From contig NZ_JANHOF010000006.1 in NCBI RefSeq assembly GCF_024498075.1, positions 186,001 to 250,000 on the forward strand: a stretch of DNA of 64,000 bases. The letters are read 5' to 3'. Positions within the stretch are counted from its first letter, which is position 1; each line of letters begins with the position of its first letter. The translations under genes were made by a program, and so were the position numbers. Positions 17,252 to 27,589 of this stretch are shown here, piece after piece. The stretch is from Paenibacillus mendelii. Its GTDB lineage: Bacteria; Bacillota; Bacilli; Paenibacillales; Paenibacillaceae. The notes under the pieces were generated by a model. That model was not told where the DNA came from and made no database searches. It saw only the letters and a list, made by a program, of their open reading frames with translations.

Positions 17252-17561
17252 GGCAGTAGCTCCTTGACCACCAGCATCGCAAGACCGACAGAATCATACC
17301 AGCAACACTTCGTGCTCGGGGTTGATTCCGTCTTGGTGGCTAGCAGCCGGTTCAGGTACACTAGCCATCGTAAGCTCCTCGCGCCGAAATTTACGGAATC
17401 GCAGTATATCCAGACACACCCTCGAGACGATTGTTGTCAGCCATCCTCCCATATTCTCAACTTCGCAACTTCAGAGCGACTAAGCGTATCCATGACTCCT
17501 GTACAGCGTCATCCGTTTCGCTCAGAGATCGGAGCATCCGGTAAGCGACCGCCTGCAGGCG
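17248..17561 (-). pseudogene. ECF sigma factor (SigJ/ECF41-like) fragment, frameshifted
   Basis: Reading the minus strand from 17561, [20 protein letters not shown] then ESWIRL match region 2 of ECF sigma factors. After a break, VENMGGWLTTIVSRVCLDIL and RFRKFRREEL follow, then PEHEVLLV with a stop, and in another frame DSVGLAMLVVKELLP. At least two frame disruptions are therefore present. Region 4 is missing, and the first ~15 residues are cut off at the junction with the quinone reductase fragment. None of the usual ORF lengths reveals it. Confidence 0.85.
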
Positions 17562-17562
17562 A

Positions 17563-18321
17563 TACGAACTGGCGGGCGTGGTTGAATCGGCTGGCAGCAG
17601 CGTTACCCGGTTCAAGCCGGGGGATGCCGTCTATGCCGCGTGCGGCAACGGCTTCGGCGCGTATGCCGAATTTAAATGTTTGCCCGAGAACGGCGCTGTT
17701 GCGCTTATGCCGGCGAACATGACGTTCGAGGAGGCGGCCGCGGTTCCGGTCGGCGCCTATACCGCCTTACAATTTCTCCGGAAGGGCAGCATCCAGAGCG
17801 GCAGCCGCGTGCTCGTCTATGGAGCCTCGGGCAGCGTGGGGACGTATGCCGTGCAGCTCGCCAAGCATTTCGGCGCAGAAGTGACCGGAGTCTGCAGCAC
17901 GTCGAATGTGGAACTGGTCAGAACGCTGGGGGCCGACCGCGTCATTGATTACACGAAGGAGTCGTTCATGGATGACGGTTCGGCATACGATATTATTTTT
18001 GATACGGTAGGGAAGAGTCCTTTCGAGGCTTGCATCAAGCGTCTTGCACCGAGGGGCTTCTATCTGCGTGCGGTACACTTGAGTCCTCTGCCGATCGTTC
18101 GCGGGTTATGGACCAACCTGACGAGCGGCAAGAAGGTGATCGGGGGGACCATGAAGGAAAACGCGGAAGATTTGATGTGTCTTAAGGAGCTGATCGAAGC
18201 GGGGAGGCTGCATTCGGTCATCGACCGCCGTTATCCGCTGGAGCAAGCGGCAGAAGCCCACCGCTATGTGGAGCAAGGACATAAGGTAGGTAATGTGGTA
18301 CTTACCATTCGGCAAGGCTGA
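17563..18321 (+). pseudogene. Quinone reductase/zinc-type alcohol dehydrogenase, N-terminally truncated
   Basis: The frame carries the MDR-family segments [35 protein letters not shown] and the NADPH site [20 protein letters not shown], through to the end [19 protein letters not shown]. About 75-85 N-terminal residues, which form the catalytic GroES-like half, are missing: homology starts abruptly at YELAGVV near 17564. A GTG at 17578 could initiate 247 residues but has no SD. The fragment joins the ECF sigma remnant within a few bases, head to head. Confidence 0.8.
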
Positions 18322-18753
18322 TCTAATGCGATAAGAGAGAAGAGAATCCAAGCATTCTTCAGATGTTTGAGAATGTACCCGAGTTTCAAGCCCGTACAAG
18401 CTCGAAGGGATGTCCGACAGGACAACCAGGAAGCGGAAGTCGTTGAGAGCATAGCAACTATCAAAGTGACGGCAGCTAATAATAGATCGCCCGGGAACGA
18501 AATTTGTTCCCGTTTTTTTTTGACTGTTTTTCTTAGAACGTCTATTACTGGCAGGCGTTACAGCACGAAACCCCCTTCAATTCCAATTCATGTCAGGTAT
18601 TGTCCGGCTGGCACAATTTCCACTTTAGAGGACGGCGACTTTCGTATATGATAGACACATTGAGCTATGCAGGCGGGCTAATTGGGTAAACTAACCATGT
18701 AGGGTTAATGCCGGTCCCGGTGATCACCAATCATGTAAAGGGGAAACAGTGAA
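18322..18753. other. Spacer before pot operon
   Basis: About 430 bp without a gene. It contains the terminator at 18492-18521, a TATGAT at 18647-18652 with a poor -35 (TTTAGA, 17 bp upstream), and the perfect palindrome GGTGATCACC at 18719-18728 just before the potA SD. The palindrome could be an operator; no regulator gene is adjacent. Confidence 0.5.
18492..18521 (+). terminator. Rho-independent terminator
   Basis: CGGGAAC and GTTCCCG flank a 7-nt loop and are followed by nine T residues. It isolates the pot operon from the upstream pseudogenes. Confidence 0.85.
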
Positions 18754-19855
<1,102 letters not shown>

Positions 19856-19866
<11 letters not shown>

Positions 19867-20647
19867 AACGCGCAATCTATACCTGGTTCCATACATAACA
19901 TGGATCGCGCTCTTCGTCGTTGCGCCTATTGTGCTCATCGTATACTACTCGTTCTTCGACGTCGAAGGACAGTTTACGCTCGGTAACTATGCGAAGTTCT
20001 TCACGCCAGTCTATATGAGGATGACGTTCAGCTCGTTCTGGTACGCGCTGCTCATTACGCTGTTCTCCCTGCTGGTCGCTTATCCGACGGCTTATCTGCT
20101 CACGCGCTTGAAACATAAGCAGCTGTGGCTGCTGCTTATTATCCTGCCGAGCTGGATCAACTTGCTGCTCAAGGCTTACGCGTTTCTTGGGCTGTTCGGC
20201 ACGTATGGATTTGCAAACGCGGTGCTTGAGATGGTTGGCATCGGGACGCAGCAAATCTTGTTTACCGACTTCAGCTTCATCTTCGTCTCGGTCTATATTT
20301 TTATTCCGTTCATGGTGCTGCCCATCTATAACGCGCTTGAAGAGCTTAATCCGTCCCTCGTGTATGCGTCCCGTGATTTAGGCGCATCCTCGTGGACGAC
20401 ATTCCGCCGCGTTATTTTTCCGCTTACGCTTGATGGGGTGAAGGCGGGCTGCCAAGCGGTATTCATTCCGGCTTTATCACTGTTTATGATTACAAGACTC
20501 ATTGCAGGCAACCGCGTCATTACGCTTGGTACTGCCATAGAGCAGCATTTTCTCGTGACGCAGGATTGGGGCATGGGGGCGACGATCGCCGTCTTCTTGA
20601 TCATTGCGATGGCGATTATTATGATAATAACTGGGAACCGGAGGTGA
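19856..20647 (+). CDS. potB: Spermidine/putrescine ABC permease
   Basis: ATG 19856 (263 aa) overlaps potA by 11 bp; homology begins directly at [22 protein letters not shown]. Six membrane helices are visible. The permease EAA-type loop reads [20 protein letters not shown], which contacts PotA. The gene ends 8 bp before potC. Longer in-frame upstream sequence only antisense-reads or overlaps potA and is not coding. Confidence 0.93.
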
Positions 20648-20655
20648 GCGGGAGC

Positions 20656-21459
20656 ATGAATAAGACATTCAGGTGGTCGAATTTGTACCTCTTCGCTGTC
20701 TTCGCGATTCTATATGCGCCGATTATCTACCTCATGGTCTATTCCTTCAACAGCGGCGGAACGATGCACAGCTTCGAGGGATTTACGCTGGAGTGGTATA
20801 GCGAGGTGTTTGCGGATACGCGGCTGCTGATCATCGTACTGAACACATTCGTGATCGCGCTGCTGTCCGCAGCGATCTCGACCATGCTGGGCGTGATTGG
20901 CGCGCTGGCTATCCGTCATGTGCGCAGGAGACAGCCGCGCAATGCCCTGCTGTCCTTCAATAATGTGCTAATCGTCAGTCCTGACGTCATCATCGGGGCG
21001 TCCTTCCTGATTCTATTTACGATGATCGGCATTCGGCTCGGCTTTACCTCCGTCCTGCTCTCGCACATCGCCTTCAGCGTGCCGATTGTAGTGCTGATGG
21101 TCCTTCCGAAGCTGCAGGAGATGAGTCCATCGCTAATCGATGCGGCTCGGGATCTTGGCGCCAGCAGCCTGGATGTGCTGACCAAGGTTGTGCTGCCGTT
21201 CATCAAGCCGGGCATCTTCGCCGGCTTCTTCATGGCGCTGACGTATTCCCTAGATGACTTCGCTGTGACCTTCTTCGTAACGGGGAACGGCTTCTCGACG
21301 CTCTCTGTGGAAATATACTCGCGCGCCAGGCAGGGTGTCTCGCTGTCGATCAACGCGCTGTCGACCTTGCTTTTCCTATTCACGATTGTTCTCGTCATCG
21401 GCTATTACTTCATTAACCGGCGGAACAGCCGGCCGGCTGTAAGAGAAGGGGGGAAATGA
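20656..21459 (+). CDS. potC: Spermidine/putrescine ABC permease
   Basis: ATG 20656 follows GGAGGTGAGCGGGAGC; the 267-residue protein has six helices starting at LYLFAVFAILYAPIIYLMVY. PotC marks include YSFNSGG after helix 1 and the EAA-type loop LIDAARDLGASSLDVLTKVV before the last helices, and the SLDDFAVTFFVTG segment. Together with PotB it makes the heterodimeric membrane channel. Three bases separate its stop from potD. Confidence 0.94.
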   Translation: MNKTFRWSNLYLFAVFAILYAPIIYLMVYSFNSGGTMHSFEGFTLEWYSEVFADTRLLIIVLNTFVIALLSAAISTMLGVIGALAIRHVRRRQPRNALLSFNNVLIVSPDVIIGASFLILFTMIGIRLGFTSVLLSHIAFSVPIVVLMVLPKLQEMSPSLIDAARDLGASSLDVLTKVVLPFIKPGIFAGFFMALTYSLDDFAVTFFVTGNGFSTLSVEIYSRARQGVSLSINALSTLLFLFTIVLVIGYYFINRRNSRPAVREGGK

Positions 21460-21462
21460 CGG

Positions 21463-22536
21463 ATGAAACAGCTGATCCGCACTTTCGCCGTTATCTTTCT
21501 GGTCGCATTCGCGCTCATGTACTTGACCTCTTATCTGAATAAGTCGCAAGGGTATTCGGGTGGCAATACATTGACGATTTATAATTGGGGGGATTATATC
21601 GATCCTGAGCTCATCAAGACGTTCGAGGAGGAGAGCGGCACCAAGGTGATCTATCAGACCTTCGACTCCAACGAAGCCATGATGACGAAAATCGCTCAAG
21701 GGGGCACGACGTTCGACGTCAGCGTTCCTTCGGAATATGCGATTAGCAAAATGAAAGAGGAGGACCTGCTGCTTCCCATCGATCACAGCAAGCTGCCCAA
21801 TTTGAAGCATATTGACGACCGTTTCTTGGATCTGTCGTTCGATCCCGGCAACCGCTATTCGATTCCTTATTTCTGGGGTACGGTTGGCATTGTATTTAAC
21901 CCGGACTTGTTGGATGGCTGGCAGCTGACAAGCTGGAACGATCTGTGGGATCCCCGGCTGCGCAATCAAATTCTGCTAGTGGACGGGGCACGCGAAGTGA
22001 TGGGCTTCGGCTTGAACAGCCTGCATTATTCTCTTAACGATACGAATGAAGACCATCTGCAGGAAGCGAAGCGGAAGCTTGGCGAGCTGACGCCCAATGT
22101 CAAAGCGATTGTCGGGGATGAAATTAAGATGCTGCTCGCCGGTGAAGAGGCGGCCGTAGGCGTCGTCTGGTCAGGCGATGCATCCGAGATCATGGATGAG
22201 AATGACAAGCTGGATTATGTTGTGCCGGAAGAGGGCTCGAACCTGTGGTTCGATAACATGGTCATACCGAAGACGGCGCGCAACCTCGAGGGCGCCTATG
22301 CGTTCATCAATTTCATGCTGGATCCCGACCATGCTGCGCAGAATGCCGAATACGTCGGTTACTCTACGCCGAACAAGGATGCACTTGCGCTGCTGCCGGA
22401 GGACATCTCGGGCGATACGCGCTTCTATCCGGAGGACGACGTGACCGCGAAGCTTGAGGTGTACGATAATCTGGGCAAGCGCATGCTATCGCATTACAAT
22501 GAGCTGTTCCTTGAATTTAAGATGCACAAGAAGTAA
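21463..22536 (+). CDS. potD: Polyamine-binding protein of the Pot transporter
   Basis: The 357-residue protein is an extracellular solute-binding protein of the PotD/PotF group. After the N-terminal hydrophobic segment (FAVIFLVAFALMYLTSYL) come TIYNWGDYIDPELIKTFEEE, the ligand-lobe DVSVPSEYAISKM, YFWGTVGIVFNP and AVGVVWSGDASEIM, and AYAFINFMLDP near the end. No lipobox cysteine is present in the signal region, so the protein is either membrane-anchored by the N-terminal helix or cleaved by signal peptidase I; PotD proteins of Firmicutes are often lipoproteins. It is the last gene of the operon. Confidence 0.94.
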   Translation: MKQLIRTFAVIFLVAFALMYLTSYLNKSQGYSGGNTLTIYNWGDYIDPELIKTFEEESGTKVIYQTFDSNEAMMTKIAQGGTTFDVSVPSEYAISKMKEEDLLLPIDHSKLPNLKHIDDRFLDLSFDPGNRYSIPYFWGTVGIVFNPDLLDGWQLTSWNDLWDPRLRNQILLVDGAREVMGFGLNSLHYSLNDTNEDHLQEAKRKLGELTPNVKAIVGDEIKMLLAGEEAAVGVVWSGDASEIMDENDKLDYVVPEEGSNLWFDNMVIPKTARNLEGAYAFINFMLDPDHAAQNAEYVGYSTPNKDALALLPEDISGDTRFYPEDDVTAKLEVYDNLGKRMLSHYNELFLEFKMHKK

Positions 22537-22569
22537 GCCGGAAGGAACAGGTCCAAAGGAGAATGAGCG

Positions 22570-23184
22570 ATGACACTAATGTGGAACAAACAGTCCGTGT
22601 ACCCGATATTCTTCGCAAATCCGGCTGAGTTCCGGGAATGGCTGGAGAAGCATCATGATGAAGCGGCCGATTGCTGGGTGGGCTATTACAAGAAAGGCAC
22701 CGGTAAACCCAGCATGACCTGGCCGGAATCCGTCGACGAGGCATTATGTCTCGGCTGGATTGATGGTATACGCAAGGGTATCGACGCATATAGCTATACG
22801 ATTCGGTTCACGCCGCGCAAATCGAGCAGCATCTGGAGTGCTGTCAATATTCAGCGTGTAGCGGAGCTGGATGCGGAAGGACGAATGCGTGCGGAAGGTA
22901 TGCGCGCATTCGAGCAGCGCAAGGCAGACAAATCGGCTATTTATGCCCATGAGCAAAAGGATGCTGCGCAATTATCGGATTCGGAGGAAGAGCAGTTCCG
23001 GGCGAACGAGAAAGCGTGGAGGTACTTTCAGTCTATGTCGGCTTCTTACCGGAAGACGGCGATCTGGCTCATCGTCAGTGCGAAGAGGGAAGAGACGCGG
23101 CGCAAACGGCTGGCTGAGCTCATCGAGGACTCTGCGAATGAGCGCAAGACCAAGAGCCAGACATGGTCGAAGAAGCCGGAGTGA
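22570..23184 (+). CDS. YdeI/OmpD-associated family protein
   Basis: The 204-residue protein matches this widespread family throughout: FANPAEFREWLEKHHDEA, CWVGYYKKGTGKPSMTWPES, DEALCLGWIDGIRKGIDAYS, IRFTPRKSSSIWSAVNIQRV, then a YdeI-type C-terminal helical part ending in charged residues. Members are described as linked to bacteriocin resistance or unknown functions. A good SD (CCAAAGGAGAATGAGCG) precedes ATG 22570. The gene sits 33 bp after potD with no terminator, so it may be co-transcribed, but a link to polyamines is not evident. Confidence 0.88.
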   Translation: MTLMWNKQSVYPIFFANPAEFREWLEKHHDEAADCWVGYYKKGTGKPSMTWPESVDEALCLGWIDGIRKGIDAYSYTIRFTPRKSSSIWSAVNIQRVAELDAEGRMRAEGMRAFEQRKADKSAIYAHEQKDAAQLSDSEEEQFRANEKAWRYFQSMSASYRKTAIWLIVSAKREETRRKRLAELIEDSANERKTKSQTWSKKPE

Positions 23185-23323
23185 GCGTGTGGGGAGTAGG
23201 CTAGAGGATGGAAGATATCTTTTGAACCAGTTGGCTGCGTGCTTTCATCCTTTATGCCTATTGCCGCACTAGGTCCTTAATTCAGGTGCTTGCTAGAAAA
23301 ATGTTGAAGCTGTAATTATATTG

Positions 23324-23352
23324 TTGACTTCTGCGGTGGGTTCGTAAATAAT
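23324..23352 (+). promoter_or_regulatory. Putative promoter of zinc-ribbon gene
   Basis: TTGACT (23324-23329), a 17-bp spacer and AATAAT (23347-23352) precede the ATG at 23452 by 100 bp, leaving a leader of roughly 90 nt. Confidence 0.55.
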
Positions 23353-23451
23353 TAGGGTGAAATTTTACATAACCAATGAGCAGGAAGCACCTCCTCATGC
23401 GCAGGTGCTATTTATTTTGGATACATCCACTTGTCTGGAGGGGGAGTTTCA

Positions 23452-23967
23452 ATGGGGATTTTTGACAAAATCAAACAAGGGGCTACAAAAGCCGCCGATA
23501 TGGCTCAACAAACCGTAGAGGTAACACGTCTTAACAGCCAAATTTCGACGAAGCGCAAAGAGATCGACAAGTGTTTGGCACAGATGGGGCAATTTGTTTT
23601 CGACGCTTATCAGGATCATGATCTGACTGCTGCAGAGCCACAGATTCATGCCATTAGCCAAGAGATTCTGAATCTCCAGAGGGAAGTCGTTTCCCTTGAA
23701 ATGAAGATCAGCGAAATCAAGAACGAGAAGCATTGTCCGGGCTGCAGCAACACGGTTCCGTATGCGTCTAAATTTTGTAACGGCTGCGGACATCGCTTCG
23801 AAGAGCATGAACAGCTGCAGATCATTGAACCGGAGACAATCTCGGAAGTCGAACCGGAACAGGCAACCAAAGCCTGTGTGGTCTGCAATGCGGAGATGGA
23901 CAGCGACTCCCGCTTCTGCATGGCATGCGGATCCGCCCAGGGGAACGGGAACGAAGCAAAGCCGTGA
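23452..23967 (+). CDS. Coiled-coil protein with two zinc ribbons
   Basis: ATG 23452 follows GGAGGGGGAG and gives 171 residues. Residues ~20-92 form a helical coiled coil (LNSQISTKRKEIDKCLAQMG ... LQREVVSLEMKISEIKNE). Two double-CxxC ribbons follow: Cys95/98/109/112 and Cys142/145/156/159, joined by a Glu-rich linker. The layout resembles small zinc-ribbon proteins seen widely in Firmicutes, often with membrane or regulatory partners. There is no catalytic motif. It is a single gene between its own promoter and a terminator. Confidence 0.85.
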   Translation: MGIFDKIKQGATKAADMAQQTVEVTRLNSQISTKRKEIDKCLAQMGQFVFDAYQDHDLTAAEPQIHAISQEILNLQREVVSLEMKISEIKNEKHCPGCSNTVPYASKFCNGCGHRFEEHEQLQIIEPETISEVEPEQATKACVVCNAEMDSDSRFCMACGSAQGNGNEAKP

Positions 23968-24140
23968 AGCTTCTTTTTGACCCTCTCGCTTCTCGTTATG
24001 CCAAGTGATCGCGAAACGCTTTACATTTTTCCCCGGCTGCTGGTTTATGAGATATGAAGCAAGCAGTACGGATATTCCCTCATTATGGAAAAGCTATCGA
24101 GTTGTTACGAAATAGTCAGCCTTGGGCTGACGGCGCGATG

Positions 24141-24181
24141 GAACGCATCTGCCCCCTGGGCATGATGCGTTCTTTTTCTTT
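24141..24181 (+). terminator. Terminator downstream of zinc-ribbon gene
   Basis: GAACGCATC and GATGCGTTC form a perfect 9-bp stem followed by TTTTTCTTTT. Confidence 0.85.
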
Positions 24182-24219
24182 TATACAAGGTCAGTCATGA
24201 CGTACATTCTCATTGGTTC

Positions 24220-25830
24220 TTAAGGGGATTTGGCACGCTCAGACAGCAGCTTGATGAGATAAGGCTGCAAATCCTTCAAACGTAAGGTTGCGGGCTGTTG
24301 GTCCGTTCCCGCAATGAGCAGCGGCACCAGCGACTCCTCGACTACGAGAGAGCCATGACCGCCCCCGCCCTTATGATGAGGAGAGCTCAAGTCGCTCAAT
24401 TCATACCCGGGCTTGGCCGTGACAACAAGGTAATCGGACTTGTGGGAATGCAGGGCCCCCCACAGACGGCGAAGCCCATCCGGGTATCGGCCGTACTCTA
24501 CTGTATGAGCAGGGACATTGACTTGCAGATCTAATACCTGGTTATCGCCTTGAACGGTCCATGATTGTCCATAACGATCCTTTACCATGCCGGTGGCTTT
24601 AAACCGCAGTTCTTTTGCCGTACCGGCCTGAACCGCATGGACCCAACCATCCTCTTTCCAAACAATCAAATCCAGCCGCGGTTCCTCCCTTAGTACGTCC
24701 GCGATCGCTCGAAGGCTGTCCTTCTCGTGCAGTTTATACACATAACTCATCGTTTCGTTCACCGCGAGCACGATGTCCGTCTCTTCTGTAATGGCATCGC
24801 CTGTTCGAAGCACTTGATAGGTCTGCAGCAGCTTGGGCAAATCGACGACGGGATTCTCGCGGGTCTCTAGAATCTGACTCATCCCGCTGTCTCCGACAAC
24901 GATAAGGATGGCTTCCTTCAATGCTTGAGAAGGGGAACCGAATGCTTGCAGGACGGATTGAAGCTGGCGGTCTATGGCGACGACTCCATCGAATTCATTA
25001 GGGCCGTTCCGATGCATCTTCTGATCCAGATCCGGCAGATAGACATACAAGAAATCGGGCAGAGTACGGGTCCGGATTAATTCATTCAAGACTTTAATTG
25101 CATAGTCGTTATTAAAGCCCAGCTTCTGTGTCGGACCGTTCGGGAGTCGAAGCTTGCCGCTCATCGGATTGGAAAGTGCGCCGAATGTCATGAAATCCGG
25201 CCCTTTAACCGTTATCTCGGCAGGCAGGGAGGTCGGCCATTGAAGCCATCTTGGTAGGGACAGCTTATGATCTTCAGTTCCTCTGTAGATAAGCCCGTTA
25301 ATAGAGCCTGTTGTCCTTCCAAGCTTAGCTAAACGTTCGTATATCGTTAATGTCTTCGGGTTCAGATGGGAGCTATTCAAATGGACAAGCGCATCGAAGA
25401 GCACTTCATCCATACCTTGACGCAGCACTTCGGTTGGACCGGTTCCGTAATTGATGACCTTATGTTCATCGGCGGAGTACCAGGTGAGTCCCGGAACGTG
25501 ATGATTGTCCGGGTATGTGCCGGTAAGCAGCGTACTGTCGATGGTGACCGACATGGTCGGAAACGAGCTCACAACATCGTTGTAATAACGGCCATGCTTC
25601 ATGAGAAACTGAAGGGCCGGCAGCTCATTTTGCGCAATGCCTCTCTCAATGGAGTGGCTCATTAAGGAGTCCGCTACAATAAGAATGACCTTTTTCGCAG
25701 GAGCTGTGTGCTGCGATTTTGATTTTATAGTAAGAAGATCCTGCTCCTTAGGCTTCTTTTCGTGTTGGCTGCATGCGGTTATGACGACGACAATAAGCAG
25801 AATCAATAGCCGTTTATCAGGCATACGCAA
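24220..25830 (-). CDS. Alkaline-phosphatase-superfamily phosphodiesterase lipoprotein
   Basis: The 536-residue protein begins with a lipoprotein signal (LLILLIVVVITAC, lipid Cys20). It then shows the superfamily metal and nucleophile motifs: ILIVADSLMS, SSFPTMSVTIDSTLLTGTYP (Thr nucleophile in FPTMS), the metal ligands in YLPDLDQKMHRNGP, VGDSGMSQI and the final GGGGHGSL. It is most like type I phosphodiesterase/nucleotide pyrophosphatases acting outside the membrane. The start is TTG 25830 because AGGAGG lies seven bases upstream; ATG 25824 is an alternative 13 bases away. The gene is monocistronic and follows the terminator at 25892. Confidence 0.9.
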   Translation of the reverse strand: MRMPDKRLLILLIVVVITACSQHEKKPKEQDLLTIKSKSQHTAPAKKVILIVADSLMSHSIERGIAQNELPALQFLMKHGRYYNDVVSSFPTMSVTIDSTLLTGTYPDNHHVPGLTWYSADEHKVINYGTGPTEVLRQGMDEVLFDALVHLNSSHLNPKTLTIYERLAKLGRTTGSINGLIYRGTEDHKLSLPRWLQWPTSLPAEITVKGPDFMTFGALSNPMSGKLRLPNGPTQKLGFNNDYAIKVLNELIRTRTLPDFLYVYLPDLDQKMHRNGPNEFDGVVAIDRQLQSVLQAFGSPSQALKEAILIVVGDSGMSQILETRENPVVDLPKLLQTYQVLRTGDAITEETDIVLAVNETMSYVYKLHEKDSLRAIADVLREEPRLDLIVWKEDGWVHAVQAGTAKELRFKATGMVKDRYGQSWTVQGDNQVLDLQVNVPAHTVEYGRYPDGLRRLWGALHSHKSDYLVVTAKPGYELSDLSSPHHKGGGGHGSLVVEESLVPLLIAGTDQQPATLRLKDLQPYLIKLLSERAKSP

Positions 25831-25891
25831 AAAGATCCTCCTCCTCTTTGGGTTTTTTACAGTTTGTGCATTATGCTCCTGTTTTAAGCAA

Positions 25892-25922
25892 CAAAAAAAC
25901 CGGTGGATCGAAATCCACCGGG
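25892..25922 (-). terminator. Terminator of the lipoprotein pair
   Basis: On the minus strand CCCGGTGGATTTCGATCCACCG forms the stem and is followed by GTTTTTTTG; it closes the two-lipoprotein operon at 25958-27308. Confidence 0.85.
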
Positions 25923-25957
25923 TAGCTTGATTATTGCTGTGTAAGATAGATGGCTTA

Positions 25958-26746
25958 CTACTCCGCTAAGAGAATAACCTTGCGTGCAGTTCCTTGAGCG
26001 GGGAAAGAATCCATAACCATGCCGGTCGTCCAACCTTTGACGCGCTGCCCCTTCTTGAAATCATCGAAGGAGAGATTGCTCCCGTCCTCGCGCGATAGCT
26101 TGGAAAATTCATTGAATGAGAACCAAAGGTTCGGATTTTCTTCGCCGTCCTCATGCACGAGAATACGCTTGCCCGCGGCATCCACTTCAGCGATGCTGCC
26201 AATGATATGCGGCTCGCCAAGCGCTACAAATTCATAAGAAATCAGCTCTTTATTCACGACCTTCTCGATCTCTTCTACCTTGTCTGCTGCGTCGTCCGGC
26301 ATGGAGATTGTCACGCGATTGTTGATGACATCGATGCCTGAGCTGTACAGATTAAGCTTCTTGTACAGGTCTTGTTCATGCAGCTTCTCCTGAGCCTGAT
26401 TCAGCTCATCGATGGAGAAGCGCACATTGTGCAGGCGGAATGTCGATGGAACGAAACGTTTCTCGAACGCGGACGTTACTTCAGGTGTGAGGCCGACGAT
26501 GTTGACATGCACGATGCTTCCATCCAAGTAAATATCACCATGAGTCAGGCTCACTTCCTTCAGGTAGGACTTGATCAGCTCGGGATCAGCTGCTGCCTGC
26601 GCAATCGGGGCAGTGTTTGATCCATCGCCGGTTACCTTCGTGTCAGGCTCTGCTTTGCCATCCTCAACCTTTGTTTCCTTCACTCCGCATGCGGCCAAGA
26701 TAACGACAACCAGAACAAGAAGAAAAGCCAATCGAACGGTTCTCAT
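25958..26746 (-). CDS. Lipoprotein with C-terminal DUF3221-like domain
   Basis: The start at 26746 follows GGGGGGATACG and gives 262 residues. The signal ends at VVVILAAC (Cys20). The C-terminal ~85 residues read GSIAEVDAAGKRILVHEDGE ... WFSFNEFSKL ... GQRVKGWTTGMVMDSFPAQG, the pattern of DUF3221/YobA-type secreted domains. The middle has two short alpha/beta repeats of unknown kind. It is the second gene of an operon with the low-complexity lipoprotein upstream, 25 bp apart. Function unknown; the protein is predicted to sit on the outer face of the membrane. Confidence 0.82.
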   Translation of the reverse strand: MRTVRLAFLLVLVVVILAACGVKETKVEDGKAEPDTKVTGDGSNTAPIAQAAADPELIKSYLKEVSLTHGDIYLDGSIVHVNIVGLTPEVTSAFEKRFVPSTFRLHNVRFSIDELNQAQEKLHEQDLYKKLNLYSSGIDVINNRVTISMPDDAADKVEEIEKVVNKELISYEFVALGEPHIIGSIAEVDAAGKRILVHEDGEENPNLWFSFNEFSKLSREDGSNLSFDDFKKGQRVKGWTTGMVMDSFPAQGTARKVILLAE

Positions 26747-26771
26747 CGTATCCCCCCAAAAAAGCAAAGTA

Positions 26772-27308
26772 TTATTTAGATGCTGCCTTCTCTAGTTTAG
26801 TGAGCACCAGCTGTTTGTTTGTGCTATCGCCTTCAATCGCTTTTTCCACATACTCGAACGAAACAGGATCTTCCTCGTTCAGCTTCTCCAAGACGGCTTC
26901 CATACCATCTGCCAGCTGAAAAGCGGTCGGACCGTCCGCGGTCTGAATTTCAATGGAATGCGAGTCCATCTGTCCGTTGTATATACCGGTTCCCTGTTTG
27001 GTCGCAGTCGAAGGATCCTTCGACTCACCATTCGTATTACCCTTCGTGTTATCCTGCGGATCTTTCTCTGGATCCTCTTGTGGATCCTTCCCTGGGTCAC
27101 CCTGCGATTCATCGTTCGGAACGCCTGGCTCTTCTACGCCGTTCGCCGGTCCGTTAGTCGAACCATTGTTCGAACCATTGTTCGAATCATTGGCGGAATT
27201 ATTCGCCGGGTCGCTCTTCGGCGTTTCATCTTTCGTACAAGCTGTCAGCGCTGCTGCCAATACAAGCATCATAATCAAGCTCAGGACCCCAAATCGTATG
27301 TTCTTCAT
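26772..27308 (-). CDS. Low-complexity lipoprotein
   Basis: ATG 27308 has GGAGGTG six bases upstream (178 aa). The signal peptide ends in AALTAC (Cys24). Residues ~28-105 are a disordered tether rich in N, S, G, D, P, E and K with short repeats such as NNGSNNGS and DPEKDPQ. The C-terminal ~70 residues form a compact domain, GTGIYNGQMDSHSIEIQTAD followed by FQLADGMEAVLEKL, seen in other Bacillales lipoproteins. It likely projects a small binding domain through the cell wall. It is co-transcribed with the DUF3221-like lipoprotein. Confidence 0.8.
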   Translation of the reverse strand: MKNIRFGVLSLIMMLVLAAALTACTKDETPKSDPANNSANDSNNGSNNGSTNGPANGVEEPGVPNDESQGDPGKDPQEDPEKDPQDNTKGNTNGESKDPSTATKQGTGIYNGQMDSHSIEIQTADGPTAFQLADGMEAVLEKLNEEDPVSFEYVEKAIEGDSTNKQLVLTKLEKAASK

Positions 27309-27589
27309 GTTGAACACCTCCAATTCTTATGACGATTCAAATCGGAAAAAGTTGCATGAAAACCACTAACCTGGATTGGGGAGGCGCTTCAGTCGCGGAA
27401 AAGCCCGGGGCTATCTTGAGATATGCAGGTAAAGTGAATTCGGCTTGTACATGTGCCATAATTCTGCTAGACTGCCGGAGATGGCGAACTTTTCCTCCAT
27501 TGGACGGAATAACGCAAGGATACTTCATTCCGCAGCAGCCCTGTTTCACAATGCGCGGAATAGGTAATTACTTTTATGAGGAGGTTGTA

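Noticed and set aside
17192..17722. 176-codon plus-strand frame from 17192
   Set aside because: It crosses the hairpin, runs antisense to the ECF sigma remnant and out of frame with the reductase fragment, so it is accidental.
26819..27369. Plus-strand frames opposite the lipoproteins
   Set aside because: They are antisense to a low-complexity lipoprotein whose codon bias keeps several frames open; no SD.
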